Positions 42,196 through 52,300 of a stretch of 64,000 nt of DNA are shown piece after piece. Positions within the stretch are counted from its first letter, which is position 1, and each line of letters starts with the position of its first letter. The translations under genes were made by a program, and so were the position numbers. The notes beneath the pieces are model-generated. The model did not search any database. It saw only the letters and a list, made by a program, of their open reading frames with translations, and was not told where the DNA came from. The stretch comes from JAJTHB01 sp033763775 (lineage in GTDB: Bacteria; Pseudomonadota; Alphaproteobacteria; Rickettsiales; SXRF01), in contig JANRJW010000004.1 of assembly GCA_033763775.1 (NCBI GenBank), forward strand, positions 1 through 64,000. Direction: 5' to 3'.

Positions 42196-44913
42196 ATGAC
42201 CCTCTCTCTTGCGCTGAATAATGCCTTAAGTGGCCTTAACGTCAACCAGCAATCGCTATCGGTGTTGTCGCAGAACATTGCCAATGCCAATACGCAGGGC
42301 TACACGCGCAAGGTGATCAATCAGGCGGCGCTCTATCTTGATGGCCGCGGCGCCGGAGTCAGCATTGAATCAGTTTCGCGTAAGGTGGATGACTATCTGC
42401 TGCGCTCCATTCGTCTGCAGGGGAGTGTGGTGGGGCGCGGTGAGGTATATTCGGACTATGCGGATCGCACCCAGTTGCTGCTAGGCAGGCCTGGTAGCCA
42501 GAACAGTCTGCCGAGTTTTGTGGGTAATTTTTTTAACTCCATTCAAACGCTGGCACAAACACCGGAAAACACCACACTACGCGTTGGTGCGGTCAATAGC
42601 GCTACGGCGATGACGCGTGAAATCCGTACCTTGTCGCAATCACTGCAGGATATGCGGCTGGAGGCGGAAAATGACATTGTGCAGTCGATTAACGTTATCA
42701 ATGCTACGTTGCGTGATCTCAAGGCGCTCAATGCCACGATTGTTAATGATTCGCAGCTTGGCAAAAATGTCGGCGAATTGCTCGACCGCCGCGACCGAGC
42801 GCTTGCTACACTTTCTGAATATCTCGATATCGGCACCTATCAACAGGCGAATGGGCAGATCAATATCTTCACCAGCAGCGGTGCCAGCCTGCTGGATGAT
42901 AATGTGTATCAAATCAGCTATCTACCGCAATCCTCAACCACGGCCTTCATTAACGATTCGGTCAAGGCGCCGATTAATATTTTTCGTGTGAATGATAGCG
43001 GCCAGCTGACTGGTAACCCTGTGCAGCTGGTTTCTGGCGGCAGAAGCGCGCAGGTAACCAGTGGACTGGTAGGCGGCAAGCTGCGCGGTCTTATTGATAT
43101 GCGCGATAAGCAGCTGCCGAATCTGCTGGCGCAGCTGGATGTGGTGGCGTCTAACCTGCGCGATGAGTTTAACCGCGTGCATAATAGCGGCGTAGGTTTT
43201 CCTGGCGCTAATAGCTATACCGGTGCACGTCAGGTGAATGCTGGCAGTTTCAGCCAGTGGAATGGCCAGATGCGCATGGCGCTGATGGATGGTACGGGGC
43301 GTCCGATCCCATCATCCTACCCGGATGAAACTTCTGGCGTGCGTCCGTTGCTGCTGGATTTCACCAAGCTGAATACTGGCAGTGGCGCGGGCTTTCCGAC
43401 AATTCAAGGCATCATTGACGAAATCAACCAATATTACGGGCCACCGCAGAACAAGGCGGTGGTAGGCAATCTTAATAATATCCGTCTGGCTTCCAACAGC
43501 ACGATACTGCCCGGAAGCCCGCCGCAGTTTAATTTTGATTTCGACCTTGAGAATATCTCCGGTAGCAGCTCGAATTTTTTTGTCACCGGTGTTCAGGTGC
43601 TCGATAATGCCGGCACGGATATCACCAACGTATCGCAAACCATTCCGCAGGTGGATTTAACTGGCACCGGCACCTATACCACGACCGCCGGCAGCAGCAC
43701 CGTCACCGTGCGTGCTGCAGCAAATCACGGCTTTACCAACGGCCAGACGATCTATCTCTCAACACCGCCGGGCAGTGTTGGCGGTATTCCTGGGGCGCAG
43801 CTGGGGGGATTTTTCACCATCAGTAATGTGACCTCCGATACGTTCGAGATCACCGCAGGCACGCTCGCTACGTCCAGTGGCCCTGTCGATGTCGTCGGAC
43901 AGAACGCGAAGCCACCTTACAAGGAAGTTGCGGCAGGTGAATATGGCCGCACAACGGATCGCGGCACCATTACCGCCAATCTTGCTGGTAATCCTAACGC
44001 GCTGTTTTACACCGTGCGTGTGAATGTGGCGGTGAAAGATGCGGCGGGCAACATGACCACCTCGCAGATCAGCTATCAGGTGGATAATAACCAGCCGAAC
44101 CTGCGCAACCGACGCTACTCCACCAATGGTGTCAGCGGTGGTGGACAGCTCGTGGCACCAACAAACTTTCGGCCGCTTGCGCGCGCCATGCTGGTGGATG
44201 AAAACGGTGTTGAGTTGCCGAAAGTCAACGGTCAGTACACAACGCAGCAAAATGGTTTTCTCCGCCTCGTGGCAGATAACCCAGACGTTTCAATCGGCAT
44301 TGATAGTTTAAACAGTGCCGAAAATGGCAGCCCGAACAGCAGCCCGCCGGTCGCAGGCACGGGTAGAGGGTTTTCTTATTTCTTTGAGCTGAATAACTTC
44401 TTCCGTCATTTTGACACGAATGGCGACAGCGTTACCAATGCCGCACTTAATCTGGATATTGAGGAGCGCATCGCACGCAATCCCAACTTGATTTCGCTTG
44501 GTCAGCTACGTCAGAGCCCGCGCCCGGCGGATCCGAATCAGGCGCCGCTTTACACCTATGAGCGCAATATCGGCGATAATAGCATCATTCAGCAGCTGGC
44601 AGGGATTTCCAGCAAGATTATCCGCTTTCAGGCGGCGGGCGGGCTGGGTGAATCGTCCACCACCTTTGGCAGCTATAGCGGTGCGATTATCGGATCAGCA
44701 GCGACAACCGCCTCATCCGCGGAGGCGGATTTAAAAAATGCCAAGGCACTGATGTCTGGCTTCAGCGATCGGTCTGATTCGATCAGTGGGGTGAATCTCG
44801 ATGAGGAACTCGCCAATACAGTGATTTATCAGAATGCCTACACCGCCTCCACCCGGGTGATTACGGTGGTGAGCGAATTATTCGATGCGCTTTTGAATAC
44901 GTTTGGAAGATAG
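42196..44913 (+). CDS. flgK: Hook-associated protein 1 FlgK, enlarged
   Basis: 905 residues, against about 550-650 in most bacteria. The N-terminus LNNALSGLNVNQQSLSVLSQ, followed by NIANANTQGYTRKV, and the C-terminus NLDEELANTVIYQNAYTAST are those of FlgK. The excess lies in the middle: residues 499-556 form a module with NHGFTNGQTIYLS, IPGAQLGGFFTI and SDTFEI, related to repeats in FlgE and flagellin, and a second Ig-like region follows near 580-640. It connects hook and filament. It is followed after 11 bases by flgL. Confidence 0.95.
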   Translation: MTLSLALNNALSGLNVNQQSLSVLSQNIANANTQGYTRKVINQAALYLDGRGAGVSIESVSRKVDDYLLRSIRLQGSVVGRGEVYSDYADRTQLLLGRPGSQNSLPSFVGNFFNSIQTLAQTPENTTLRVGAVNSATAMTREIRTLSQSLQDMRLEAENDIVQSINVINATLRDLKALNATIVNDSQLGKNVGELLDRRDRALATLSEYLDIGTYQQANGQINIFTSSGASLLDDNVYQISYLPQSSTTAFINDSVKAPINIFRVNDSGQLTGNPVQLVSGGRSAQVTSGLVGGKLRGLIDMRDKQLPNLLAQLDVVASNLRDEFNRVHNSGVGFPGANSYTGARQVNAGSFSQWNGQMRMALMDGTGRPIPSSYPDETSGVRPLLLDFTKLNTGSGAGFPTIQGIIDEINQYYGPPQNKAVVGNLNNIRLASNSTILPGSPPQFNFDFDLENISGSSSNFFVTGVQVLDNAGTDITNVSQTIPQVDLTGTGTYTTTAGSSTVTVRAAANHGFTNGQTIYLSTPPGSVGGIPGAQLGGFFTISNVTSDTFEITAGTLATSSGPVDVVGQNAKPPYKEVAAGEYGRTTDRGTITANLAGNPNALFYTVRVNVAVKDAAGNMTTSQISYQVDNNQPNLRNRRYSTNGVSGGGQLVAPTNFRPLARAMLVDENGVELPKVNGQYTTQQNGFLRLVADNPDVSIGIDSLNSAENGSPNSSPPVAGTGRGFSYFFELNNFFRHFDTNGDSVTNAALNLDIEERIARNPNLISLGQLRQSPRPADPNQAPLYTYERNIGDNSIIQQLAGISSKIIRFQAAGGLGESSTTFGSYSGAIIGSAATTASSAEADLKNAKALMSGFSDRSDSISGVNLDEELANTVIYQNAYTASTRVITVVSELFDALLNTFGR

Positions 44914-44924
44914 TGAGGTGAGAG

Positions 44925-45836
44925 ATGAGTATTGGCCGCGTTAGTACTTTTGGGCTTCAGCAGACGACGCTTCGCGATGCGTCGCGTACGCAGGAGCAGC
45001 TTTCTCAGCTTCAGATACAGCTCTCGAGCGGTCTTAAAGCACAGACATTTGAGGGCATTGCCAACCAGACGGAGCAGTTTCTACAGCTCGATACGCGTAT
45101 TTCCCGTACCAGACTTTTTACGGAGAATAATCGTGTGGCGATTACGCGCATGAGCACGACCGATAACGTGCTGAGCCAGTCGATTGAAACCGTGACCAGC
45201 CTCAAAAGCCTGATCATGCAGCGTCGCAACGGTGCGATAGCGGGCAATATGGCGTTTCCTGAACAGCTGGAGGGCATCTGGAAACGACTCTCGGCAGAAC
45301 TTAATACCACGCTTGAAGGCCGCTATCTTTTCAGTGGCACGCGCACGGATGTCGCCCCGATTAAAAGCTCTCCTTTTCCAACATTGCGTGTCGATGGCGT
45401 ACCGGATGATGGCTATTATAATGGCAGCAGCGATGATATGACCATCCGTGCGGATGATAATATCGATATCACCTACAACGTGCGTGCCAACGAACCGGCA
45501 TATCAAAAAGTTTTTGCAGCGCTTGCCATGGCAAAGAAAGGCCATGAAACCGACAATCAGCAGGATCTGATTAAAGCCTTCGAGCTTGCCGATCAAGGGC
45601 TGAAAGAGGTGATATCCGTGCGTGCACGTGTCAGCTCTAACAAACTATCATTGGAACAGATTGTCGAGCGTCAGGACTCGCTGTCGCTTTACTGGAAAGG
45701 TGTGAAAGAAGAGATTTCTAACACCGATCTGGTGACGGTTTCCACCCAGGTGGCTGTCAATCAAGGAGTGCTGCAAGCGTCATTTCAGGCATTTGCACGA
45801 ATTAATTCCTTGAGGCTCGTCGACTTTTTACGCTAA
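44925..45836 (+). CDS. flgL: Hook-associated protein 3 FlgL
   Basis: 303 residues of flagellin-like architecture: N-terminal D0/D1 helices beginning MSIGRVSTFGLQQTTLRDAS and QEQLSQLQIQLSSGLKAQTF, a small central part with EGRYLFSGTRTDVAPI, and a C-terminal helix ending FQAFARINSLRLVDFLR. Unlike FlgK it is of ordinary size and has no inserted module. GAGGTGAGAG stands before the ATG. Confidence 0.93.
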   Translation: MSIGRVSTFGLQQTTLRDASRTQEQLSQLQIQLSSGLKAQTFEGIANQTEQFLQLDTRISRTRLFTENNRVAITRMSTTDNVLSQSIETVTSLKSLIMQRRNGAIAGNMAFPEQLEGIWKRLSAELNTTLEGRYLFSGTRTDVAPIKSSPFPTLRVDGVPDDGYYNGSSDDMTIRADDNIDITYNVRANEPAYQKVFAALAMAKKGHETDNQQDLIKAFELADQGLKEVISVRARVSSNKLSLEQIVERQDSLSLYWKGVKEEISNTDLVTVSTQVAVNQGVLQASFQAFARINSLRLVDFLR

Positions 45837-45853
45837 ATTAGAGGAGATATTTC

Positions 45854-46360
45854 ATGTTTTCATCAGCAGGGTATTACGGCATGCCAACACAACTTCCCAT
45901 TTCCAGCGGTCAGGATGTCGCCGGCGCGCCTGCAGGCGTCATCAAATCGCGCTTTGGCGAGGTGGCGGTGGACCCAGCCAAAATTCTTTCATTTCCTCGT
46001 GGTCTGCTTGGCATGCCGGAGCGTTTTCAGTTTATTCTCACCAGCTTCCCCAGTGATAAAATGGCGCAGTTCAAACTGCTGCAATCAACCGAAGACGAGG
46101 CGCTCTCTTTCATCACTCTGCCGCTGGATCTGGATAACCCGATTATTGCGCGTGGTGATATTCTGCTTGCCTGCCGTGATCTTGGCATTGCCGAGCAGGA
46201 TCTTGCGATGCTACTCATTGTTTCAGTGCATCGCACGCCGGATCAGGTGAAGCTTTCGGTGAATGCCCGCGCACCGCTGATGGTCGATGCGCAGCGCCGC
46301 CTCGGGGTGCAGCATGTATTTTCGAGTGATGACTACAAAGTCCAGCACATGCTTGGGTAG
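45854..46360 (+). CDS. fliW: Flagellar assembly factor FliW
   Basis: 168 residues. Residues 30-165 match FliW: RFGEVAVDPAKILSFPRGLL, GMPERFQFIL, LPLDLDNPII and VNARAPLMVDAQRRLGVQ are typical. In bacilli and epsilonproteobacteria FliW binds both flagellin and CsrA and adjusts flagellin translation. Such a gene is unexpected in an alphaproteobacterium, where FlbT and FlaF normally act on flagellin mRNA. The N-terminal 25 residues are an extension. AGGAG stands eight bases before the ATG. Confidence 0.88.
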   Translation: MFSSAGYYGMPTQLPISSGQDVAGAPAGVIKSRFGEVAVDPAKILSFPRGLLGMPERFQFILTSFPSDKMAQFKLLQSTEDEALSFITLPLDLDNPIIARGDILLACRDLGIAEQDLAMLLIVSVHRTPDQVKLSVNARAPLMVDAQRRLGVQHVFSSDDYKVQHMLG

Positions 46361-46364
46361 AGGC

Positions 46365-47987
46365 ATGTCACTTGGCAACAGCCTGATTGATTCTTATCAG
46401 AAAGCTGATGCACTCCTGTGCAGGGGCGAACTGCAGCAGGCGGCTGATATCTGTAAACAGATGCTGGAGAGCAATCCAAACTTTGCTTATGGGTATCACT
46501 TGATGGCCTCGCTGTTCAAGGTCACGGGTAATTTTGAAAAAGCACTGAATTTTTCGGATCTTGCGATCAAGCTTGATCCTAATGTGCCCAGCTTTTATCT
46601 GCAGCGTGGCACGTTGCTCATGGCGCTGCACTGTTATGAAGCTGCTGAGGATGTGTTTCGTAAAGCCTACCAGATGAAGCCGGGTTTGATCCAGGCGCTC
46701 CTAATGGCGGCGGATGCTAGTGTTCATCAAGGACGCCACGATGATGCGGCGCGTACCTTTGCACTGGCGCGTAGCCGCGCCACGGATCATGAGCAGGCGG
46801 ATATTGATCAGCAGGAAGGCTTATGCCAGCTATCGCTCGGGCAACTGGCACGAGCCGAGGCACTGTTTGAAAGGGTGATAGCGCAGCGGCCGAATCAAGC
46901 CGGAGGTTATCTCCATAAAGGCCATATCCTGCTGCATCAGCAGCGCGATCAGGAGGCGGAGGTCTGCTATGCGCGGGCACTCAATTGTGATCCTCACCTG
47001 CAGGAAGCGCTGCATGGCATGGCTGTGGTGAATGAGCGCCAAGGTCAGATTGATACGGCGGTGGCATTTGCTATTCAGGCGGTGAGTGCGCATGGCACCG
47101 TGCTTGATAGCCTGCTACTGCTCGGGCAGCTATTGTTGCGGAAACAGAATTTCTCCGCTGCAGAGCAGATGTTCCGTCAGGCATTGGCCGTGGTGCCAGA
47201 TCAGGTGGTGGCGCTGTGCGGGCTGTCACAATCATTGATAGCGCAGCGCAGGCAGCATGAGCTGGCAAGTTTTCTTGCGGAGCAGGCCACGATCATGCCG
47301 CAGCACGAAGGGCTGATTTTTCTTGCGGCGGCGGCAAGTGGGCAGAATGCTTTGCGAGCGCCGCAAAGCTTCATCAGCAGCTATTACGATGAGCTGGCGC
47401 GGCGTTATAATTATTTTCTCAGGCCGCTCGATATGTATCAGCCGCACCAGTGTGCTGAAATGCTGCGCGCGCTACCACAACTACAGGGGCGAACGAGCCT
47501 CAGCCTTGTCGATTTAGGGTGTGGCGATGGACGCCTATCCGCAGCGCTGGGGGATGGTTTCTCTTTGCGCCTCGGGGTTGATCTCTCCAAAGCGATGCTG
47601 GATATTGCCCAGATACACCGCCGTTATGATGAGACCTACACGTTGGATATGGTCGAATTCGCCATGGGTAGTGACCGTATGTTTGATATCGTCGCTGCGA
47701 TTGATGTGCTGCCGCATCTGGGAGATCTTGTACCCTTTTTCCGTGCGGCACGAAACCTTCTCGCTTCTGCCAGCGTCATGGTGTTTACGATTGAAAAATC
47801 CAATTTAGAAGCTGCCTACACGCTGCGTCCGAACGGGCGTTATATGCATAGCCATGGCTTCATCCACGCATTGCTGCAGGATGAGGGCTATAACTGTGTG
47901 TTTTCTGAAGAGGTGTTGCTTCGTCTTGAGGCGGGCGTGCCGGTGATGGGCATGGTCTATGTTGTTCAGAAAATGACGGTGCACTGA
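46365..47987 (+). CDS. TPR protein with C-terminal SAM methyltransferase
   Basis: 540 residues from the ATG at 46365; the open frame to 46287 overlaps fliW. Residues 1-300 are tandem tetratricopeptide-like helices (for example EKALNFSDLAIKLDPNVPSF and FSAAEQMFRQALAVVPDQ). A class I methyltransferase follows, with the SAM motif LVDLGCGDGRLSAAL at about 381-395 and VDLSKAMLDIAQIHRRYDET after it. The position between fliW and fliB, directly before flagellin, suggests methylation of a filament component, with the TPR part binding it. The target is not known. It overlaps fliB by one base (TGATG). Confidence 0.8.
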   Translation: MSLGNSLIDSYQKADALLCRGELQQAADICKQMLESNPNFAYGYHLMASLFKVTGNFEKALNFSDLAIKLDPNVPSFYLQRGTLLMALHCYEAAEDVFRKAYQMKPGLIQALLMAADASVHQGRHDDAARTFALARSRATDHEQADIDQQEGLCQLSLGQLARAEALFERVIAQRPNQAGGYLHKGHILLHQQRDQEAEVCYARALNCDPHLQEALHGMAVVNERQGQIDTAVAFAIQAVSAHGTVLDSLLLLGQLLLRKQNFSAAEQMFRQALAVVPDQVVALCGLSQSLIAQRRQHELASFLAEQATIMPQHEGLIFLAAAASGQNALRAPQSFISSYYDELARRYNYFLRPLDMYQPHQCAEMLRALPQLQGRTSLSLVDLGCGDGRLSAALGDGFSLRLGVDLSKAMLDIAQIHRRYDETYTLDMVEFAMGSDRMFDIVAAIDVLPHLGDLVPFFRAARNLLASASVMVFTIEKSNLEAAYTLRPNGRYMHSHGFIHALLQDEGYNCVFSEEVLLRLEAGVPVMGMVYVVQKMTVH

Positions 47988-49153
47988 TGAGCGCGCTGCT
48001 ACAGCATCCGCTGCTTGGCGAGTTTCAGTGCCTTGGGGATCGCTGCGCGGATACGTGCTGCAAAAGCTGGTCGATGCAGCTCGATGCCGCTACCTATGAA
48101 ACCTACCAGCGAGAAGCACCCGAGCTTCTGGATGCAGTGGAGGCGGCAGAAGAATCACCATGGATCATGCGTAAGGATAAACAGACCGGTTATTGTGTGA
48201 AATTCGATAATGGCCTGTGCGGCATTCACAAAAATTATGGCGATAAGTTTCTCGGGGATGCCTGCCATTTTTATCCGCGCGCCACACGCAAGCTTGGCGA
48301 TCAGACGATCATGACCGCCACGCTGTCCTGTCCCGAAGTGGCAAGGCTCGCGCTATATGCGGATGCGCCCTTTGGCTGGCGCGAAACAACCATCGACCGC
48401 TTGCCCTTCAGCCTCAAGGACTATCTGCCCGAGGCGCTCAGCGGCGAGCAGGCGCGCCATGTCCATGAAGCTTTTCTTCATGCCTGCGAAGATGCCGCTC
48501 CAGCCGAACAGATTCTTGCACGCATAGCCAGTGTGGCACGTTCCATGATGCTTCTGGATCAGGCAAGCTGGCCACAAGCGGTGGGTTTTTATTTGCGTAT
48601 GGCCGACGGTCGTCTGCCTGCTGCTAAGGCGGATGTGAATGACCCGTTTAACCTGCTCCACGCGCTGATGGGGATTATTGTCGCCACTCGCAAGCCGATG
48701 AGCGAGCGCTTGCGCCAGACAGTTTCACAGATGCAGGCGATGCTGGCTGTCACTCTCGACTGGCAGACCACACAGATACACACCACCGATGCCAGCGCGC
48801 CAGCTTATCAGCAGGCGCGGCAGAACTGGGATGAGCACGCCGCATATTATCAGCCGCTTCTGAAACGCTACCTGCAGATGCAACTCTCTGTTTCTCTTTT
48901 TCCATTTTCGGGGCTTGGATCAAACGCGCCGGAGCGTATCACGCTGATCGGTGTCAGGCTCGCCACCATCAGGCTGGCACTGATGGCTGCGCATCAATGC
49001 CATGGCGATGTGCCGAATCAGGAAGAGGTGGTCAGGGTGGTGCAAAGTTTATCGCGCTGTCTGGATCATCTGGGCGATGCAGCCTTTTCACTCGCCATTT
49101 ATCATGAAACGGGCTGGGATCAGGAAGCGCGCCTTCGTGGGCTGCTGATATGA
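47987..49153 (+). CDS. fliB: FliB-type flagellin lysine N-methylase
   Basis: 388 residues with the cysteine signature of the FliB/YkgJ group: CLGDRCADTCCKSWSMQLDA at the N-terminus, GYCVKFDNGLCGIHKNYGD, GDACHFYPRA and LSCPEVARLAL. These cysteines probably hold an Fe-S or zinc centre. FliB methylates surface lysines of flagellin in Salmonella. It immediately precedes the flagellin gene and follows the TPR-methyltransferase, so the filament is probably modified by two enzymes. The C-terminal half is helical and less conserved. Confidence 0.87.
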   Translation: MSALLQHPLLGEFQCLGDRCADTCCKSWSMQLDAATYETYQREAPELLDAVEAAEESPWIMRKDKQTGYCVKFDNGLCGIHKNYGDKFLGDACHFYPRATRKLGDQTIMTATLSCPEVARLALYADAPFGWRETTIDRLPFSLKDYLPEALSGEQARHVHEAFLHACEDAAPAEQILARIASVARSMMLLDQASWPQAVGFYLRMADGRLPAAKADVNDPFNLLHALMGIIVATRKPMSERLRQTVSQMQAMLAVTLDWQTTQIHTTDASAPAYQQARQNWDEHAAYYQPLLKRYLQMQLSVSLFPFSGLGSNAPERITLIGVRLATIRLALMAAHQCHGDVPNQEEVVRVVQSLSRCLDHLGDAAFSLAIYHETGWDQEARLRGLLI

Positions 49154-49225
49154 AACCTAAAAATTTTCTTGTGATTCTTCAGTGGTGTGCTAGCTTTATG
49201 CACATAAAGTTGAATTTTCTAATGC

Positions 49226-49239
49226 GGCATTAACGAAGC
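49226..49239 (+). promoter_or_regulatory. Weak -24/-12 candidate before flagellin
   Basis: CGGCAT with GG at 49226-49227 and GC at 49238-49239, exactly ten bases apart, but the -12 box reads AAGC and not TTGC. No better promoter was found in the 193-base gap before flagellin. Confidence 0.3.
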
Positions 49240-49272
49240 ATTAAGGAATTCACAGTAAAACTGTAGGGTAGT

Positions 49273-49350
49273 GTGGTCATAGAAGACCGCATTGGTACGG
49301 AGAGCATGTAGCACTCCATGTTTAACATCCATGTAGGAGACGACCCATGG
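49273..49350 (+). promoter_or_regulatory. Structured flagellin leader with possible CsrA-type hairpin
   Basis: The leader can form GTGGTC...GACCGC (49273-49290) and GGAG...CTCC (49299-49317). At the start codon CCATG at 49329-49333 can pair with CATGG at 49346-49350, placing the ribosome site AGGAG in a 12-base loop and the ATG in the stem. GGA in a hairpin loop over the ribosome site is the usual CsrA target form. fliW lies upstream, but no csrA is visible, so the regulation is inferred. Confidence 0.45.
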
Positions 49351-52300
49351 TCAACTCAATTAACACCAATATTGCGGCTTATTTTGCGCAAGCAAACATC
49401 AGTCGCGCATCCGATATGTCCTCATCGTCAGTCGCGCGTCTTTCGAGCGGTAACCGCATCGTAAGAGCGTCCGATGACGTAGCAGGTCTTTCTATCGGTA
49501 CCAGCCTTCGCACCAGCGTTTCGGCACTGCGTACCGCACTCGTGAACGCCTCGCAGGGCTCCAGCCTGCTTCAGGTTGCTGACGGTGCGCTCTCGCAGGT
49601 GACGGAGATTCTGCAACGTCAACGCGCCATTGCCTTCCAGGCGGGTTCGGGTACGCTGCAAAACTCTGACCGCGTGTTCCTCAACCAGGAATTCCAGGCA
49701 CTGACCTCTGAGGTCGATCGTCTGACGGGTTCCACCAACTTCAACGGTGTGCGCCTGCTCAACGGTTCGCTCACCAGTGCTGCTGGTATTAATTCGAATA
49801 GCAACGCTTCCACGGGCGGCGAACTTCGCCTCAACTTCAACGATCTCATCACGGCTGGTGAGTCGGTGATCGTTGGCGGCGTGACCATGGTTGGTCTGAG
49901 CTCTGCCTCGACCGATCCGCGTGGTTTCGTTGTCACTGCAGATATCAACACCACCCTGCAGAACCTTGCTAACGCGCTCAATAACCTTGCTTCGAACGCT
50001 ACTTACGGTACGTCGGTTGGCCAGGCTATTTACAGCGTGGATGGTAACTCGCTGGTGGTTAAATCCCGCACCGGCGGTACGCTCAGCAACAACTTCACCT
50101 CTTCTTCTGTGGCTACCGGCCAGTCGCTGAACGGCCTTGGATCTGCTGCTGTAGGCACGGCTGCTGGTGATGATATCACCATTAACCTTGCGAATTCCGG
50201 CTTTGTCGTCGGCCAGCGCGTAGTGTTTAATGGTATGTCGGCTGTCGGCGGTATCACGCTCTCTGGCGAATATGTTGTGACCGCAGTAAGCGGCAGCAAC
50301 TTTACCATTGATCAGGCTGGTACGCCTAGCAACACCACCAACGTGAACCAAGGTGCTAACGCGATCGTCTATGCTGCGACCGCTGCTTATACCAGCTCGG
50401 TTTCCTTTGGTGAGGCTACCTTCAACACTGGTGGTTCCAGTTTCAGCCTGTTTTCAACCACGGGTGCCACCTCGGCAACCACGGTGGTTTCTGCAAACGC
50501 GGCAGCAGCTGGCACACCTTTTGCCAACGGTGATTCCATTACCGCAACCGTGAACGGCGTGACCAAGACCCTCTACACCTTTGGTGCAGCGAGTGACGGT
50601 GGTGCGCGTACGTTGAAAGACGTGGTGGATGGCATCAATGCTAACTTTGCCAATACTGGTTTCAAAGCAGCGCTGACCTATAGCGGTGGCGGCTATAACA
50701 TTCGCCTCAGCTATGCCGGCAACGCCAGCAACGTGATCATTGATTACGGCAGCAACTATGTTGGCACTAACTATGCTGTGGCTGGCCAGGGTATTGGCAC
50801 TACGGCTGCGAATGGTGCAACAACAGCTACTACGGCTACCCGTGCGCTGTTTGGCACCAGCTACATTGATGTGTTGAACACTGCGAGCGGTGTAGCGAAC
50901 TTAACCACCTCTGTGGTTGGTACCGATGCTACGGCTCCGTTTGCTGTTGGCAACACCATCACGCTGAACGTCAACGGCAAGAGCGAAATCCTGCATACGA
51001 TTGCTGCAGGCAACACTCTGACGCAGATTGTCAGCAGCATCAACTCACGCACTGCCGACACTGGTGTAGTTGCGATGATCAGCGGCACTTCAGGCGCCTA
51101 CAACATTCGCCTGTTTGTTTCTGATTCAGCTGCTTCCCCAACTGTTGCAGGCAGGACGAACGATGTGATCACCGTCAGTTCAGCCACAGCGCTGGGCAGC
51201 GGTACGGTGAACGCAGCTACATTTGGCACGATCGATTCCAGCACGGTGCTGGTGCGTAACAGCAACTTCGGTCTTGCGGGTGGTCTGGATAACGGCATCA
51301 GCGCAGGCAGTGTTTCGGTCACCGGTTCGGTGGGCGACAGCATCCTGACCGCGTTGGCACAGACTCGTGCGAACAGCTCGCTCATCTTCACCTCAAACGC
51401 TTCGGAGAACGACACCATTACCCTTGGTGGTAAGGTGTTCACGTTCACCAGCAACACGACCCGCGGTGTGGATGAAATCCTGATCGGCTCGACAATTTCC
51501 GAAACGATCGACAACCTGATCAATACGCTGCGCAGTTATCTGGCGAACGGTAACGCCACGACAGCAGAGGCCTACCAGCTCAACCAGATGGAATTTGCCC
51601 GCAGCGGCAATACCTTCACGGTGACGGGCAAGGGTCTTGGTAACATTACCACCATCAATGGTGCGAATGCGACCATCGCACGTTCCAACACCACTGGTAC
51701 GTCGCTCACCTCGGGCACGTTCAACAACGCCTCCAGCACCTATGGCGTGGATGTGACCGGCATCACCAACGCGGCTTTCCGCGGTGTGCTGCAGGGCTTC
51801 CAAGCCACTTACACAGGTACGGCGGATACGGTGAACCTATCGATCAAAATCGGCGACTTCACCTACACTGCTAACAACCTGGATGCCACGGTGTCTGCGA
51901 ATACCCGGGTTCGCCTGTATTCCAATACGGTGGATGGTAAAAATGGTGGGTATTTCGATATCCAGCTTGCTTCGGGCGCTGTTGCCAATGGCTTCAGTGA
52001 TCAAGCCGGTGCGGATGCGATTGCCAGCCGTCTGAACGTGGCGTTCACCACACTGACCTTCCGTCAGGAACGCCAGATCTCTAGCTACAATGGCACACAA
52101 GGTATCTCTTCCAACGGCACCATCATTGGTTCGCTGGTGGGTACCAGAGTGTCGGCTCAGGTGAATGATTTCAGCAGCCTCCGCTTGTCTGATATCAAAG
52201 TCACCGCACCGACCGGTAGTGCTACTGATGCGAAGATCAGCCTGCTCATCAATGGTGTAAGCTACAGCACCACGGCAGGTCTTGGTTCGAAGCTCGGCGC

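Noticed and set aside
49428..50351. 307-residue open frame on the minus strand
   Set aside because: Antisense to flagellin; long because of the biased codon use of the repeat-rich flagellin gene.
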